Shown piece after piece: positions 33,846 through 50,538 of a stretch of DNA of 64,000 nt. Numbering within the stretch: the first letter of the stretch is position 1; each line of letters starts with the position of its first letter. The notes under the pieces are model-generated. The model searched no databases, had not been told where the DNA came from, and was given only the letters and a program-made list of their open reading frames with translations. The position numbers were made by a program, and so were the translations under genes. The stretch comes from Bacillus sp. SJS (GTDB lineage Bacteria > Bacillota > Bacilli > Bacillales > Bacillaceae), in assembly GCF_000732485.2 (NCBI RefSeq), contig NZ_JAQV02000010.1, positions 1-64,000 on the forward strand. The letters are read 5' to 3'.

Positions 33846-35036
33846 ATGGGTAAAGAAAAATTCGACCGTTCCAAAACACATGCCAATATCGGTACAATTG
33901 GACACGTTGACCATGGTAAAACAACTCTAACAGCTGCAATCACAACTGTACTTGCTAAGCGCAGTGGTAAAGGTGCAGCGATGGCTTATGATATGATCGA
34001 TGCTGCTCCAGAAGAGCGCGAGCGCGGAATCACAATCTCAACTGCACACGTTGAGTACGAAACTGAAACTCGTCACTATGCACACGTTGACTGCCCAGGA
34101 CATGCTGACTATGTTAAAAACATGATCACTGGTGCTGCACAAATGGACGGCGGAATCCTAGTAGTATCTGCTGCTGACGGTCCAATGCCACAAACTCGTG
34201 AGCACATCCTTCTTTCTCGTCAAGTAGGTGTTCCTTACCTAGTTGTATTCATGAACAAATGTGATATGGTTGATGACGAAGAATTGCTTGAACTAGTTGA
34301 AATGGAAGTTCGTGACCTTCTTTCTGAGTACGATTTCCCTGGCGACGACATTCCAGTAATCAAAGGTTCTGCTCTTAAAGCTCTTGAAGGAGAAGCTGAG
34401 TGGGAAGAGAAAATCGTTGAACTAATGAACGCAGTTGACGAGTACATCCCAACTCCAGAGCGTGATATCGAAAAACCATTCATGATGCCTGTTGAGGATG
34501 TATTCTCTATCACTGGCCGTGGAACTGTTGCAACTGGACGTGTTGAGCGTGGACAAGTTAAAGTCGGTGACGTTATCGAAATCATCGGTCTTGCTGAAGA
34601 GCCAAAATCAACAACTGTTACAGGTGTTGAAATGTTCCGTAAACTTCTTGACTATGCTGAAGCTGGAGACAACATCGGCGCACTTCTTCGTGGAGTAGCT
34701 CGTGAAGATATCCAACGTGGACAAGTTCTTGCTAAGCCAGGAACAATCACTCCACACACTAACTTCAAAGCAGAAGTTTATGTTCTATCTAAAGAAGAGG
34801 GTGGACGTCACACTCCATTCTTCACTAACTACCGTCCTCAGTTCTACTTCCGTACAACTGATGTAACTGGTATCTGCAACCTTCCTGAAGGTGTAGAAAT
34901 GGTTATGCCTGGAGACAACATCGAAATGACTGTTGAACTAATCTCTCCAATCGCAATCGAAGAAGGTACTAAGTTCTCTATCCGTGAGGGTGGACGTACT
35001 GTAGGTGCTGGAGTAGTTGCTACAATCACTGAGTAA
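33846..35036 (+). CDS. tuf: Translation elongation factor Tu
   Basis: EF-Tu (396 residues) brings aminoacyl-tRNA to the ribosome as a GTP complex. Motifs: G1 [10 protein letters not shown] (about 18-27), [14 protein letters not shown] (switch I), [26 protein letters not shown]-type G3 (here GGILVV), and NKCDMVDD (G4). Domains 2 and 3 include the kirromycin and tRNA contact regions and end [18 protein letters not shown] 33846 follows AAGGGAGG. Strong terminator downstream closes the str operon. Confidence 0.99.
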   Translation: MGKEKFDRSKTHANIGTIGHVDHGKTTLTAAITTVLAKRSGKGAAMAYDMIDAAPEERERGITISTAHVEYETETRHYAHVDCPGHADYVKNMITGAAQMDGGILVVSAADGPMPQTREHILLSRQVGVPYLVVFMNKCDMVDDEELLELVEMEVRDLLSEYDFPGDDIPVIKGSALKALEGEAEWEEKIVELMNAVDEYIPTPERDIEKPFMMPVEDVFSITGRGTVATGRVERGQVKVGDVIEIIGLAEEPKSTTVTGVEMFRKLLDYAEAGDNIGALLRGVAREDIQRGQVLAKPGTITPHTNFKAEVYVLSKEEGGRHTPFFTNYRPQFYFRTTDVTGICNLPEGVEMVMPGDNIEMTVELISPIAIEEGTKFSIREGGRTVGAGVVATITE

Positions 35037-35047
35037 TCAGTGTTTAA

Positions 35048-35081
35048 AAGAACGAGCGAGAAATCGCTTGTTCTTTTTTTT
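35048..35081 (+). terminator. Terminator after tuf
   Basis: AAGAACGAGCGA (35048-35059) pairs with TCGCTTGTTCTT (35064-35075) around GAAA, one G-U pair, followed by a run of T to 35081. Confidence 0.96.
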
Positions 35082-35161
35082 ATGTCTTTAAATTATATTG
35101 GAAAGCGCAACAGCGTTCTTGAAGAAAGAAAAAGTGAAGCTGGATCAAAAACTAGACGCAC

Positions 35162-35259
35162 TTGATTTTTCGCCTAGAAAAAGGTATAATATCTGAGGTG
35201 CGTAAAAGACAAAGAAATTTAAATTTCTTCTTGCAACTGACGCTCATTTTTTATATAAT
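35162..35259 (+). promoter_or_regulatory. Tandem SigA promoters of the S10 operon
   Basis: Promoter 1: TTGATT (35162-35167), 17 bp, TATAAT (35185-35190). Promoter 2: TTGCAA (35231-35236), 17 bp, TATAAT (35254-35259). Both have ideal spacing and drive the long ribosomal gene cluster that starts with rpsJ. Confidence 0.92.
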
Positions 35260-35279
35260 AGTGAATGTTGGTCTTTGAC

Positions 35280-35701
<422 letters not shown>

Positions 35702-35743
35702 TGTTCAATATTATATAGTAGAAAAAAACAGGAGGTGTGACGA

Positions 35744-36373
35744 ATGACCAAAGGAATCTTAGGTAGAAAAATCGGTATGACGCAAGTATTTGCTGAAAAC
35801 GGCGATCTTATCCCAGTTACAGTTGTAGAAGCTGCTCCAAACGTAGTTCTTCAAGTGAAAACGGCTGAAATCGACGGTTACGAAGCAGTTCAGGTTGGTT
35901 TTGATGACAAACGTGAAAAACTTGCTAACAAACCGCTTAAAGGTCACGTTGCAAAAGCAAACACTGCGCCTAAGCGCTTCATTAAGGAATTTCGTGGAGT
36001 AAGCGCAGCAGACTACGAAGTTGGTCAGGAAGTCAAAGTAGAAGTATTCTCCGCTGGAGATACAGTAGATGTAACAGGAACTTCAAAAGGTAAAGGATTC
36101 CAAGGTTCTATTAAACGCCACGGACAATCCCGCGGACCAATGTCCCACGGTTCACGCTACCATCGCCGCCCAGGTTCAATGGGTCCTGTTGCTCCAAACC
36201 GCGTATTCAAGAACAAACTTCTGCCTGGACGTATGGGTGGAGAGCGCGTAACAGTACAAAACCTTGAGATCGTTAAAGTTGATGCAGAACGCAACCTTCT
36301 TTTGATCAAAGGTAACGTACCTGGTCCAAGAAAATCTCTAGTTACTGTAAAATCTGCAGTAAAATCCAAATAA
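35744..36373 (+). CDS. rplC: Ribosomal protein L3
   Basis: L3 (209 residues) is an early assembly protein whose long loop reaches the peptidyl transferase centre. Diagnostic stretches: [30 protein letters not shown] at the start and [36 protein letters not shown] (about 120-155), the loop near the catalytic centre. ATG 35744 follows AGGAGGTG. It lies 42 bases after rpsJ, in one transcript. Confidence 0.98.
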   Translation: MTKGILGRKIGMTQVFAENGDLIPVTVVEAAPNVVLQVKTAEIDGYEAVQVGFDDKREKLANKPLKGHVAKANTAPKRFIKEFRGVSAADYEVGQEVKVEVFSAGDTVDVTGTSKGKGFQGSIKRHGQSRGPMSHGSRYHRRPGSMGPVAPNRVFKNKLLPGRMGGERVTVQNLEIVKVDAERNLLLIKGNVPGPRKSLVTVKSAVKSK

Positions 36374-36400
36374 CTTTTCCGAGAAAGGAGGAAATGGATT

Positions 36401-37024
36401 ATGCCAAAAGTTACTATGTTAAACCAAAGCGGAGCTAACGCTGGTGAAATCGAACTGAACGATTCTATCTTCGGTATCGAGCCAAACCAAGCTGTTCTTT
36501 TCGAAGCGGTTATCATGCAAAGAGCTTCCTTAAGACAAGGAAATGCTAAAGTAAAGAATCGTTCTGAAGTTCGTGGCGGAGGACGAAAACCTTGGCGCCA
36601 AAAAGGAACTGGACGTGCTCGTCAAGGATCTATCCGTTCACCGCAATGGCGCGGAGGAGGAGTAGTTTTCGGACCGACACCTCGTTCTTATGCTTACAAA
36701 CTACCTAAAAAAGTACGCCGTCTGGCTATCAAATCTGCTTTATCATCTAAAGTACAAGACAGCAAAATTGTTGTTCTTGAGGATCTGACACTGGATGCTG
36801 TAAAAACAAAGGAAATGGCTTCTATCCTAAAAGCTATTTCAGTTGAGAAAAAAGCATTGATCGTTACTGCTGATGTTAACGAGAAAGTTTCACTTTCTGC
36901 ACGTAACATCCAGGGCATCACTGTTGTTGCAGCTGACGGTATCAACGTTCTTGACGTACTGAACCATGAAAAGCTAATTATGACGAAAGCTGCGGTGCAA
37001 AAAGTAGAGGAGGTGCTTGCATAA
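36401..37024 (+). CDS. rplD: Ribosomal protein L4
   Basis: L4 (207 residues) lines the peptide exit tunnel. The extended loop [44 protein letters not shown] (about 47-90) is the tunnel and macrolide-contact part and looks standard. In several bacteria L4 also regulates the S10 operon. ATG 36401 follows GAAAGGAGGAAA. Its stop overlaps the rplW start by one base (TAATG), giving translational coupling. Confidence 0.98.
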   Translation: MPKVTMLNQSGANAGEIELNDSIFGIEPNQAVLFEAVIMQRASLRQGNAKVKNRSEVRGGGRKPWRQKGTGRARQGSIRSPQWRGGGVVFGPTPRSYAYKLPKKVRRLAIKSALSSKVQDSKIVVLEDLTLDAVKTKEMASILKAISVEKKALIVTADVNEKVSLSARNIQGITVVAADGINVLDVLNHEKLIMTKAAVQKVEEVLA

Positions 37025-37311
37025 TGAAAGATCCTCGTGATATTATTAAGCGCCCCGTGATCACTGAAAATTCTACTGACATTATGGCTGACAGAAAATA
37101 TACGTTTGAAGTAGACGTAAGAGCTAACAAAACGGAAGTTAAAGATGCTGTAGAAGCAATTTTCGGTGTGAAAGTAGCGAAAGTCAATGTTATGAATTAC
37201 AAAGGTAAATTCAGACGCGTTGGCCGTTACAGCGGACTTACAAATCGCAGAAGAAAAGCAATCATTACATTGACTGCTGACTCTAAAGAAATCGAACTTT
37301 TTGAAGTTTAA
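37024..37311 (+). CDS. rplW: Ribosomal protein L23
   Basis: L23 (95 residues) surrounds the tunnel exit and is the docking site for trigger factor and signal recognition particle. It begins [51 protein letters not shown] and ends in the basic [17 protein letters not shown] segment. The start overlaps the rplD stop; the ribosome binding site AGGAGGTG lies inside rplD. Confidence 0.97.
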   Translation: MKDPRDIIKRPVITENSTDIMADRKYTFEVDVRANKTEVKDAVEAIFGVKVAKVNVMNYKGKFRRVGRYSGLTNRRRKAIITLTADSKEIELFEV

Positions 37312-37322
37312 TATATAAGTGA

Positions 37323-38168
<846 letters not shown>

Positions 38169-38210
38169 CGTGACTGAACTACGGTTCATCCGAACCGTAG
38201 CGCAATCACG
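38169..38210 (+). repeat. Hairpin between rplB and rpsS
   Basis: CTACGGTTC (38179-38187) pairs perfectly with GAACCGTAG (38192-38200) around ATCC, and the outer CGTGA (38169-38173) with TCACG (38206-38210). It lies directly before the rpsS ribosome binding site and has no T-run, so it may act on translation or RNA stability rather than termination. Confidence 0.75.
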
Positions 38211-38225
38211 AAGGGAGGTACTCGC

Positions 38226-38504
38226 ATGGGTCGCAGCTTGAAAAAAGGACCTTTCGTGGATGATCACTTGATGGTTAAAGTGGAAAAATTGAATGAAACT
38301 GAAAAGAAACAAGTTATTAAAACTTGGTCTCGCCGTTCTACAATTTTCCCTCAATTCATCGGTCACACGATCGCTGTATATGATGGACGCAAACACGTTC
38401 CTGTTTATGTAACGGAAGATATGGTTGGCCACAAGTTAGGTGAATTTGCACCTTCTCGTACTTATAAAGGCCACGGTAACGATGACAAAAAAACAAGACG
38501 CTAA
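38226..38504 (+). CDS. rpsS: Ribosomal protein S19
   Basis: S19 (92 residues) is a head protein that contacts the A-site tRNA region together with S13. The sequence [74 protein letters not shown] is the conserved core. ATG 38226 follows AAGGGAGG. The upstream hairpin may influence its translation. Confidence 0.98.
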   Translation: MGRSLKKGPFVDDHLMVKVEKLNETEKKQVIKTWSRRSTIFPQFIGHTIAVYDGRKHVPVYVTEDMVGHKLGEFAPSRTYKGHGNDDKKTRR

Positions 38505-38521
38505 TGAGAGGAGGCATTTAA

Positions 38522-40437
<1,916 letters not shown>

Positions 40438-40477
40438 TAAATGTTCGGATAGTTAATTCCGAAGGGAGGTAACGTGA

Positions 40478-40846
<369 letters not shown>

Positions 40847-40883
40847 TTAAATTTGATTGCCTTAATAAGGAGGTGCGGACAAG

Positions 40884-41195
40884 ATGCATGTAAAAAAAGG
40901 TGATAATGTAATGGTTATCTCTGGTAAGGATAAAGGCAAGCAAGGTAAAGTGCTTGAAGCTTACCCTAAGAAAGACCGTGTGCTAGTTGAAGGTGTGAAT
41001 GTTGTAAAAAAACACTCTAAACCAACACAAACAAACACTCAAGGCGGAATCGTGAGCCAAGAGGCGCCAATCCATGTATCCAACGTAATGCTGATCGACC
41101 CTAAAAGCGGCGAGCCAACTCGTATCGGTTATAAATTGGTTGACGGCAAGAAAGTACGTGTTGCAAAAAAATCTGGTGAATCTCTAGATAAATAG
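40884..41195 (+). CDS. rplX: Ribosomal protein L24
   Basis: L24 (103 residues) starts large-subunit assembly and sits at the tunnel exit. Its KOW motif is [50 protein letters not shown] 40884 follows AAGGAGGTG. It lies 37 bases after rplN and 25 before rplE. Confidence 0.97.
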   Translation: MHVKKGDNVMVISGKDKGKQGKVLEAYPKKDRVLVEGVNVVKKHSKPTQTNTQGGIVSQEAPIHVSNVMLIDPKSGEPTRIGYKLVDGKKVRVAKKSGESLDK

Positions 41196-41220
41196 TAACT
41201 AAGGAAGGGAGGTCTATCAT

Positions 41221-41966
<746 letters not shown>

Positions 41967-41976
41967 TACCCCATAA

Positions 41977-42396
<420 letters not shown>

Positions 42397-42424
42397 AAAG
42401 TTAAAAAGAATGGAGGTGTAAATT

Positions 42425-42961
42425 ATGTCTCGTGTCGGTAAAAAACTGCTTGAGATTCCATCTGATGTTACAATCAAAATGAACGAGAACACGGTTACGG
42501 TTAAAGGTCCTAAAGGTGAATTGACTCGTACTTTCCACCCGGACATTACGATTTCCATTGAGGAAAACATTCTAACTGTATCACGTCCTTCCGATCATAA
42601 AGACCACCGTGCACTTCACGGTACAACTCGCAGCATTATTGGAAACATGGTTGAAGGTGTTTCTAAAGGCTTCGAAAAAGGATTAGAACTAGTTGGTGTA
42701 GGTTACCGTGCTTCTAAATCCGGAAACAAACTGATTCTAAACGTTGGTTACTCTCACCCTGTTGAGATCACACCAGAGCAAGGAATCGAAATTGAAGTAC
42801 CTTCTCAAACGAAAATTATCGTTAAAGGTACTGACAAAGAGCGCGTTGGAGCAATTGCTTCCAACATCCGTGCGACTCGCCCGCCTGAGCCTTATAAAGG
42901 TAAAGGAGTTCGCTATGAAGGTGAATTTGTACGCCGTAAAGAAGGTAAAACTGCGAAGTAA
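42425..42961 (+). CDS. rplF: Ribosomal protein L6
   Basis: L6 (178 residues) lies near the factor-binding site beside the sarcin-ricin loop. It has the two repeated domains, with [36 protein letters not shown] and the C-terminal signature [29 protein letters not shown] 42425 follows GGAGGTGTAA. Confidence 0.98.
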   Translation: MSRVGKKLLEIPSDVTIKMNENTVTVKGPKGELTRTFHPDITISIEENILTVSRPSDHKDHRALHGTTRSIIGNMVEGVSKGFEKGLELVGVGYRASKSGNKLILNVGYSHPVEITPEQGIEIEVPSQTKIIVKGTDKERVGAIASNIRATRPPEPYKGKGVRYEGEFVRRKEGKTAK

Positions 42962-42994
42962 TGCCGCTTAATGGCTAAGAAAGGAGTGACCCTG

Positions 42995-43357
42995 ATGATC
43001 ACAAAAGCTAGCAAAAATTCTGTGCGTAAAAGAAGACATGCTCGTGTACGTGCGAAACTTTTCGGAACTGCTGAAAGACCTCGTCTAAACGTGTTCCGTT
43101 CTAATAAACACATTTATGCTCAACTGATCGACGATACAAACGGTGTAACAATCGTTAGTGCTTCTTCCATGGAGAAAGATTTAAATCTTGATTCTACTGC
43201 AAACCTTGAAGCAGCTCAAAAAGTTGGAGAGCTTGTTGCAAAACGTGCTGTTGATAAAGGTCATAAATCAATCGTATTTGATCGTGGAGGATACCTATAC
43301 CATGGTCGTATCAAAGCTCTTGCTGACGCTGCCCGCGAAGCTGGACTTGAATTTTAA
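42995..43357 (+). CDS. rplR: Ribosomal protein L18
   Basis: L18 (120 residues) binds 5S rRNA with L5. The basic N-terminus [47 protein letters not shown] and the end [27 protein letters not shown] are conserved. ATG 42995 follows AAAGGAGTGA and fits the usual length; an in-frame ATG at 42971 lies before the ribosome binding site and is rejected. Confidence 0.97.
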   Translation: MITKASKNSVRKRRHARVRAKLFGTAERPRLNVFRSNKHIYAQLIDDTNGVTIVSASSMEKDLNLDSTANLEAAQKVGELVAKRAVDKGHKSIVFDRGGYLYHGRIKALADAAREAGLEF

Positions 43358-43380
43358 TAGGAAAAGGAGGGAAACACAGT

Positions 43381-43881
43381 ATGCGTCGTAATGACTCAGT
43401 TAAATCAGAGTTTGAAGAACGTGTAGTTACCGTTAACCGCGTTGCTAAGGTTGTTAAAGGTGGTCGTCGCTTCCGTTTTGCTGCACTTGTTGTTGTAGGC
43501 GACAAGAATGGCCGAGTTGGATTCGGTACAGGTAAAGCGCAAGAGGTGCCAGAAGCAATCCGTAAAGCAATCGAAGATGCGAAAAAGAATCTTGTAACAG
43601 TACCTATGGTTGGTACAACAATTCCACACGAAGTGATCGGACGATTCGGTGCTGGAAACATTCTTCTGAAGCCAGCTTCAGAAGGTACCGGAGTAATCGC
43701 CGGCGGACCAGTACGTGCGGTGCTTGAACTTGCAGGTGTAGGTGACATCCTATCTAAATCCCTTGGTTCAAACACACCAATCAACATGGTTCGTGCAACA
43801 CTTGAAGGCTTAAAGCAGCTTAAGAAAGCAGAACAAGTTGCTAAGCTTCGTGGAAAATCCGTAGAAGAACTGTTAGGATAA
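43381..43881 (+). CDS. rpsE: Ribosomal protein S5
   Basis: S5 (166 residues) affects decoding accuracy and is the spectinomycin-contact protein. It has [60 protein letters not shown] and the C-terminal [30 protein letters not shown]. The spectinomycin loop VKGGRRF looks normal. ATG 43381 follows AAAAGGAGGG. Confidence 0.98.
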   Translation: MRRNDSVKSEFEERVVTVNRVAKVVKGGRRFRFAALVVVGDKNGRVGFGTGKAQEVPEAIRKAIEDAKKNLVTVPMVGTTIPHEVIGRFGAGNILLKPASEGTGVIAGGPVRAVLELAGVGDILSKSLGSNTPINMVRATLEGLKQLKKAEQVAKLRGKSVEELLG

Positions 43882-43894
43882 GGGGGGAAAGATA

Positions 43895-44077
43895 ATGGCA
43901 AACAAATTAGCGATCACCCTTACTCGCAGTGTAATCGGCCGTCCGGAAACTCAGCGTGTAACAGTTAAAACACTTGGTTTGCGCAAAATGCACCAAACTG
44001 TGGTACACGAAGACAACGCTGCTATTCGCGGTATGATTAATAAAGTATCTCACTTGGTTAAAGTAGAAGAACAATAA
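43895..44077 (+). CDS. rpmD: Ribosomal protein L30
   Basis: L30 (60 residues): [60 protein letters not shown], the full short bacterial form. It binds 23S rRNA on the solvent side. ATG 43895 follows AAGGGGGGAAAG, 13 bases after rpsE. Confidence 0.97.
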   Translation: MANKLAITLTRSVIGRPETQRVTVKTLGLRKMHQTVVHEDNAAIRGMINKVSHLVKVEEQ

Positions 44078-44110
44078 TTATTTTTGTTCTATAAATAAGG
44101 AGGTGTCCTG

Positions 44111-44551
44111 ATGAAACTTCATGAATTAAAACCAGCAGAAGGATCCCGTCGCGAACGTAACCGTTTGGGCCGTGGTATCGGTTCTGGTAACGGTAAAACG
44201 GCTGGTAAAGGTCATAAAGGTCAAAATGCTCGTTCTGGCGGAGGTGTTCGTCCTGGATTCGAGGGTGGTCAAACTCCATTATTCAGACGTTTGCCTAAAC
44301 GCGGATTCACAAACATCAACCGTAAAGAATACGCAGTTGTTAACCTTGAAAGGCTGAACCGTTTCGAAGAAGGTACAGAAGTAACTCCTGAACTTCTTCT
44401 TGAAACTGGCGTGCTTAGCAGCACAAAAGCTGGCGTTAAGATTCTTGGCGAAGGAAAAATCGAGAAGAAACTCACTGTTAAAGCGAACAAATTCTCGTCT
44501 TCCGCTAAAGAAGCAATCGAAGCTGCCGGCGGTACAGCTGAGGTGATCTAA
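44111..44551 (+). CDS. rplO: Ribosomal protein L15
   Basis: L15 (146 residues) is a late-assembly protein. Its glycine- and arginine-rich start [65 protein letters not shown] and the end [21 protein letters not shown] are conserved. ATG 44111 follows AAGGAGGTG. Its stop overlaps the secY start (TAATG). Confidence 0.98.
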   Translation: MKLHELKPAEGSRRERNRLGRGIGSGNGKTAGKGHKGQNARSGGGVRPGFEGGQTPLFRRLPKRGFTNINRKEYAVVNLERLNRFEEGTEVTPELLLETGVLSSTKAGVKILGEGKIEKKLTVKANKFSSSAKEAIEAAGGTAEVI

Positions 44552-45852
44552 TGTTCAAAACAATCTCCAATTTCATGCGCGTGGGTGACATAAGAAATAA
44601 AATTATTTTCACTCTTTTAATGCTTATTGTATTTCGTATCGGAACATTCATTCCTGTGCCTGGCGTAGATACTAAAGGCCTGGCTGCAATGGATCAGCAA
44701 ATGAGCGTTTTCGGAGTAATGAACACTTTTGGCGGGGGAGCACTGTTTAACTACTCCATTCTTGCAATGGGTATTATGCCGTACATCACCGCCTCCATTA
44801 TTGTTCAGCTGCTTCAAATGGACGTTGTACCGAAGTTTACGGAATGGTCTAAGCAGGGTGAGGTTGGCAGACGTAAATTGGCTCAATTTACGAGATATTT
44901 CACGATTGTTCTTGGGTTTATTCAAGCAATTGGGATGTCCATCGGGTTTAACAACCTGAGCGGCGGTCAATTGATTCAAAACCCTAGTGTTACTACCTAT
45001 CTTCTGATTGCAGTAGTCCTTACAGCAGGAACTGCTTTCTTAATGTGGTTAGGAGAGCAGATTACGGCTAAAGGTGTTGGGAATGGTATTTCCATCATTA
45101 TCTTTGCCGGTATCGTTGCGGCGATCCCTACTACTCTTAACCAAATTTATGCTCAGTTGTTTACTGATGCGGGAGATCAGCTGTTCTTGCGGATTGTGAT
45201 TGTTATTCTGCTCGCTATTGCTGTTCTTGCTATTATTGTAGGAACAATTTATGTGCAGCAGGCACTTCGCAAAATTCCGATTCAATACGCTAAAAGGGTA
45301 TCAGGTTCAGGTCCGCAGGCGGGCGGTCAATCCACTCACTTGCCGCTGAAAGTGAACCCGGCTGGTGTAATTCCTGTAATCTTCGCGGTTTCATTCTTGA
45401 TTACACCGCCGACGATTGCTAATTTCTTCGGTAAAAACGATGTGACCAATTGGATTACCACCAATCTCACAACGACTCATCCGATTGGAGCTTCCATCTA
45501 TGTTGCTTTAATTATTGCCTTTACGTATTTCTATGCGTTCGTTCAGGTTAATCCTGAGCAAATGGCTGATAACTTAAAGAAACAAGGCGGTTATGTTCCA
45601 GGGATTCGTCCAGGAAAAAGCACACAGGAATATTTAACAAAAGTTTTGTATCGTTTAACGTTTGTTGGAGCAATTTTCCTATCAATCATTGCTGTTCTTC
45701 CTACTCTATTCATCGCATTTGCAGGTCTTCCTCAATCCGCACAGATTGGCGGAACCAGCTTGCTGATCGTGATCGGAGTTGCGCTTGAAACAATGAAAGG
45801 GCTGGAAAGCCAGCTTGTAAAACGAAATTACAAAGGCTTTATTAAACAGTAA
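44551..45852 (+). CDS. secY: Preprotein translocase channel SecY
   Basis: SecY (433 residues) is the ten-helix protein-conducting channel of the membrane. Visible are [40 protein letters not shown] (helix 1), the plug region GGGALFNYSILAMGIMPYITASIIVQLLQMDVVPKF, and cytoplasmic loop YVQQALRKIPIQYAKRVSG, ending with ETMKGLESQLVKRNYKGFI. ATG 44551 overlaps the rplO stop; ribosome binding uses GCTGAGGTG. Its partners SecE (18236) and SecG are elsewhere. Confidence 0.98.
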   Translation: MFKTISNFMRVGDIRNKIIFTLLMLIVFRIGTFIPVPGVDTKGLAAMDQQMSVFGVMNTFGGGALFNYSILAMGIMPYITASIIVQLLQMDVVPKFTEWSKQGEVGRRKLAQFTRYFTIVLGFIQAIGMSIGFNNLSGGQLIQNPSVTTYLLIAVVLTAGTAFLMWLGEQITAKGVGNGISIIIFAGIVAAIPTTLNQIYAQLFTDAGDQLFLRIVIVILLAIAVLAIIVGTIYVQQALRKIPIQYAKRVSGSGPQAGGQSTHLPLKVNPAGVIPVIFAVSFLITPPTIANFFGKNDVTNWITTNLTTTHPIGASIYVALIIAFTYFYAFVQVNPEQMADNLKKQGGYVPGIRPGKSTQEYLTKVLYRLTFVGAIFLSIIAVLPTLFIAFAGLPQSAQIGGTSLLIVIGVALETMKGLESQLVKRNYKGFIKQ

Positions 45853-45897
45853 GGTAATGGGACGCAGCTGCGCCCATTCCCTTTATATAGAGACTGA

Positions 45898-47306
<1,409 letters not shown>

Positions 47307-47555
47307 AAGCAAATGAAGGCGATGACGCTTTAACAGACTGCAGACGGAAGCAGAACTCCGGAAGTTTGAGTCTCGTTATAGTGGCAGATGGAGACAAACG
47401 GACGTTTCATTCTCCCCAGAACACATCCACCACTTTAAGTTCTTTAATTGCGTATCTCCGGAAGTTCAGAGCAGTGTATAAAATGATATAGCGATCAGCT
47501 ATATGGAATTTGCCAGCTTGGCAAATTGCTGATTTGATGAAGGGAGAACAACTTA
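47307..47555 (+). promoter_or_regulatory. map-infA gap with two adjacent palindromes
   Basis: No gene is evident. TATAGC (47487-47492) pairs with GCTATA (47498-47503), and AATTTGCCA (47507-47515) with TGGCAAATT (47519-47527), the two lying back to back 30 bases before the infA start. GGAGA-AAACG (about 47388) can also pair with CGTTT-TTCTCC. These may be operators or RNA hairpins acting on infA. Confidence 0.5.
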
Positions 47556-47923
<368 letters not shown>

Positions 47924-47943
47924 AACATAAGGAGGTGCACTGA

Positions 47944-48312
<369 letters not shown>

Positions 48313-48327
48313 GGTAAAGGAGGTTAA

Positions 48328-48726
<399 letters not shown>

Positions 48727-48787
48727 ATTTTCTGTATAGATTTCGTTTCCCTGTCTATAATGGGTTATGATACAGTATATAATTAAA

Positions 48788-48809
48788 AGCAGAATTTCCC
48801 AATTCTGCT
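48788..48809 (+). repeat. Hairpin in the rpsK-rpoA gap
   Basis: AGCAGAATT (48788-48796) and AATTCTGCT (48801-48809) are perfect inverse copies around TCCC. Several -10-like words (TATAAT at 48756 and 48778) occur just before without clear -35 boxes. No T-run follows. Probably an RNA element or a weak promoter region before rpoA. Confidence 0.6.
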
Positions 48810-48909
48810 GTTGTGCACAATCGGGACATTACAATGGGGAATTTCGGTTAGGTTTAGCCTGCTAGATCTTTAACCGGGGTTTCGACGTTTTGAAGGAGGG
48901 TTTTATTGA

Positions 48910-49854
48910 ATGATTGAGATTGAAAAACCAAAAATCGAAACGGTTGAAATCAGCGAAGATGCCAAATACGGTAAATTCGTCGTCGAACCACTCGAGCGCG
49001 GGTATGGTACTACTTTGGGTAACTCCTTACGTCGTATTCTATTATCCTCACTCCCTGGTGCTGCTGTAACATCGATCCAAATTGACGGTGTACTGCATGA
49101 ATTTTCGACGATTGAAGGCGTCGTAGAAGATGTTACATCCATTATTTTAAACGTTAAGAAGCTTGCTCTTAAAATCTATTCAGAAGAAGAAAAAACACTT
49201 GAGATTGATATTCAAGGAGAAGGTGCTGTTACGGCAGCCGATATCACTCATGACAGCGATATTGAAATCCTAAACCCTGATCTTCATATCGCAACTTTGG
49301 CGAAAGATGCCACGCTTCGAATGAGATTGACTGCAAGAAGAGGACGCGGATACAATCCTGCTGTAGCTAACAAACGTGAAGATCAGCCGATTGGCGTTAT
49401 CCCGATCGATTCTATCTATACACCAGTTGCCCGCGTATCCTATCAAGTTGAAAATACTCGTGTAGGACAAGTGGCTAACTTTGATAAGCTAACACTTGAC
49501 GTCTGGACTGATGGAAGCAATGGTCCCAAAGAGGCAGTTGCCTTAGGTGCCAAAATTTTGACTGAGCATCTTAATATTTTTGTTGGCTTAACTGATGAAG
49601 CCCAAAATGCTGAGATTATGGTTGAAAAAGAAGAAGATCAAAAAGAGAAAGTATTAGAGATGACAATTGAAGAGTTGGATCTCTCCGTGCGTTCTTACAA
49701 CTGTCTGAAACGTGCTGGAATCAATACAGTACAAGAACTTGCGAACAAAACAGAGGAAGATATGATGAAAGTTCGCAATCTTGGACGAAAATCTCTTGAA
49801 GAAGTTAAAGCGAAACTAGATGAACTTGGATTAGGTCTACGCAAGGACGACTGA
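48910..49854 (+). CDS. rpoA: RNA polymerase alpha subunit
   Basis: RpoA (314 residues) has the assembly domain (about 1-230, [59 protein letters not shown]) and, after a charged linker ([12 protein letters not shown]), the C-terminal DNA- and activator-binding domain (about 245-314, [59 protein letters not shown]). ATG 48910 follows GAAGGAGGG. Confidence 0.98.
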   Translation: MIEIEKPKIETVEISEDAKYGKFVVEPLERGYGTTLGNSLRRILLSSLPGAAVTSIQIDGVLHEFSTIEGVVEDVTSIILNVKKLALKIYSEEEKTLEIDIQGEGAVTAADITHDSDIEILNPDLHIATLAKDATLRMRLTARRGRGYNPAVANKREDQPIGVIPIDSIYTPVARVSYQVENTRVGQVANFDKLTLDVWTDGSNGPKEAVALGAKILTEHLNIFVGLTDEAQNAEIMVEKEEDQKEKVLEMTIEELDLSVRSYNCLKRAGINTVQELANKTEEDMMKVRNLGRKSLEEVKAKLDELGLGLRKDD

Positions 49855-49917
49855 CCAATTCACTAGTCATTTGTGTGTAAAACGCACACAAAGCCTATTC
49901 AAAGGAGGGGACATCAC

Positions 49918-50316
49918 ATGCCATACAGAAAATTGGGCCGTACTAGCTCACAACGTAAAGCTATGCTTCGTGACTTGGCTACTGATCTAATTATCAACGA
50001 GCGCATCGAAACGACTGAAGCTCGTGCGAAAGAGCTGCGTTCCGTTGTTGATAAAATGATTACTCTAGGAAAACGCGGAGATCTTCATGCTCGCCGTCAA
50101 GCTGCTGCATTCGTTCGTAATGAAGTTGCTGAAATGGTAGTAGTAGGTCAAGATAAAAACGGAAAAGACAAAGAAAAAGCGAAATACGCTTTGGAAAAAC
50201 TTTTCACTGATATCGCAGGCCGTTATGGAGAGCGCCAAGGCGGATACACTCGTATCATGAAACTTGGACCTCGTCGCGGAGACGGAGCTCCAATGGTTAT
50301 CATTGAGCTTGTGTAA
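49918..50316 (+). CDS. rplQ: Ribosomal protein L17, with an internal insertion
   Basis: L17 (132 residues) sits at the tunnel exit. The start [71 protein letters not shown] and end [25 protein letters not shown] are standard. Compared with the 120 residues I recall for B. subtilis, about 12 extra residues, charged and lysine-rich ([19 protein letters not shown]), lie near 74-90. ATG 49918 follows AAAGGAGGGG. A terminator closes the ribosomal cluster. Confidence 0.97.
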   Translation: MPYRKLGRTSSQRKAMLRDLATDLIINERIETTEARAKELRSVVDKMITLGKRGDLHARRQAAAFVRNEVAEMVVVGQDKNGKDKEKAKYALEKLFTDIAGRYGERQGGYTRIMKLGPRRGDGAPMVIIELV

Positions 50317-50323
50317 GTAATGT

Positions 50324-50366
50324 AAAGAGGGCGGGACAGCTTTAATAGCTGATTTGCCCTTTTTTA
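50324..50366 (+). terminator. Terminator after rplQ
   Basis: AGGGC (50328-50332) pairs with GCCCT and an inner CAGC-GCTG helix forms around TTTAATA, followed by six T (50360-50365). Ends the S10-spc-alpha transcript. Confidence 0.9.
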
Positions 50367-50394
50367 CGATGAAGACCGGCACCATTTGGTTTTC

Positions 50395-50500
50395 ATAGGC
50401 GGATAGACAATGGAAACGTTGTAAGGAGCCGAATACGACTGAGAACATGGCGGGCAGATTCTGTCCGCCTATCCCAGTTAGTAGTATTTTTTTTTTATTT
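50395..50500 (+). promoter_or_regulatory. rplQ-ecfA1 gap with alternative pairings and T-run
   Basis: GGCGGGCAG (50449-50457) pairs over nine bases with CTGTCCGCC (50461-50469) around ATT. The same right arm, TCCGCCTAT (50464-50472), is also a perfect partner of ATAGGCGGA (50395-50403). A run of ten T follows at 50487-50496. The alternatives resemble a switch before an ABC operon, but the T-run stands about 17 bases beyond the hairpin, so a classical terminator is not certain. Confidence 0.5.
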
Positions 50501-50538
50501 TCAGAGAAGTTTTGATTGTGAGAGGAGAAGAACAGGCT

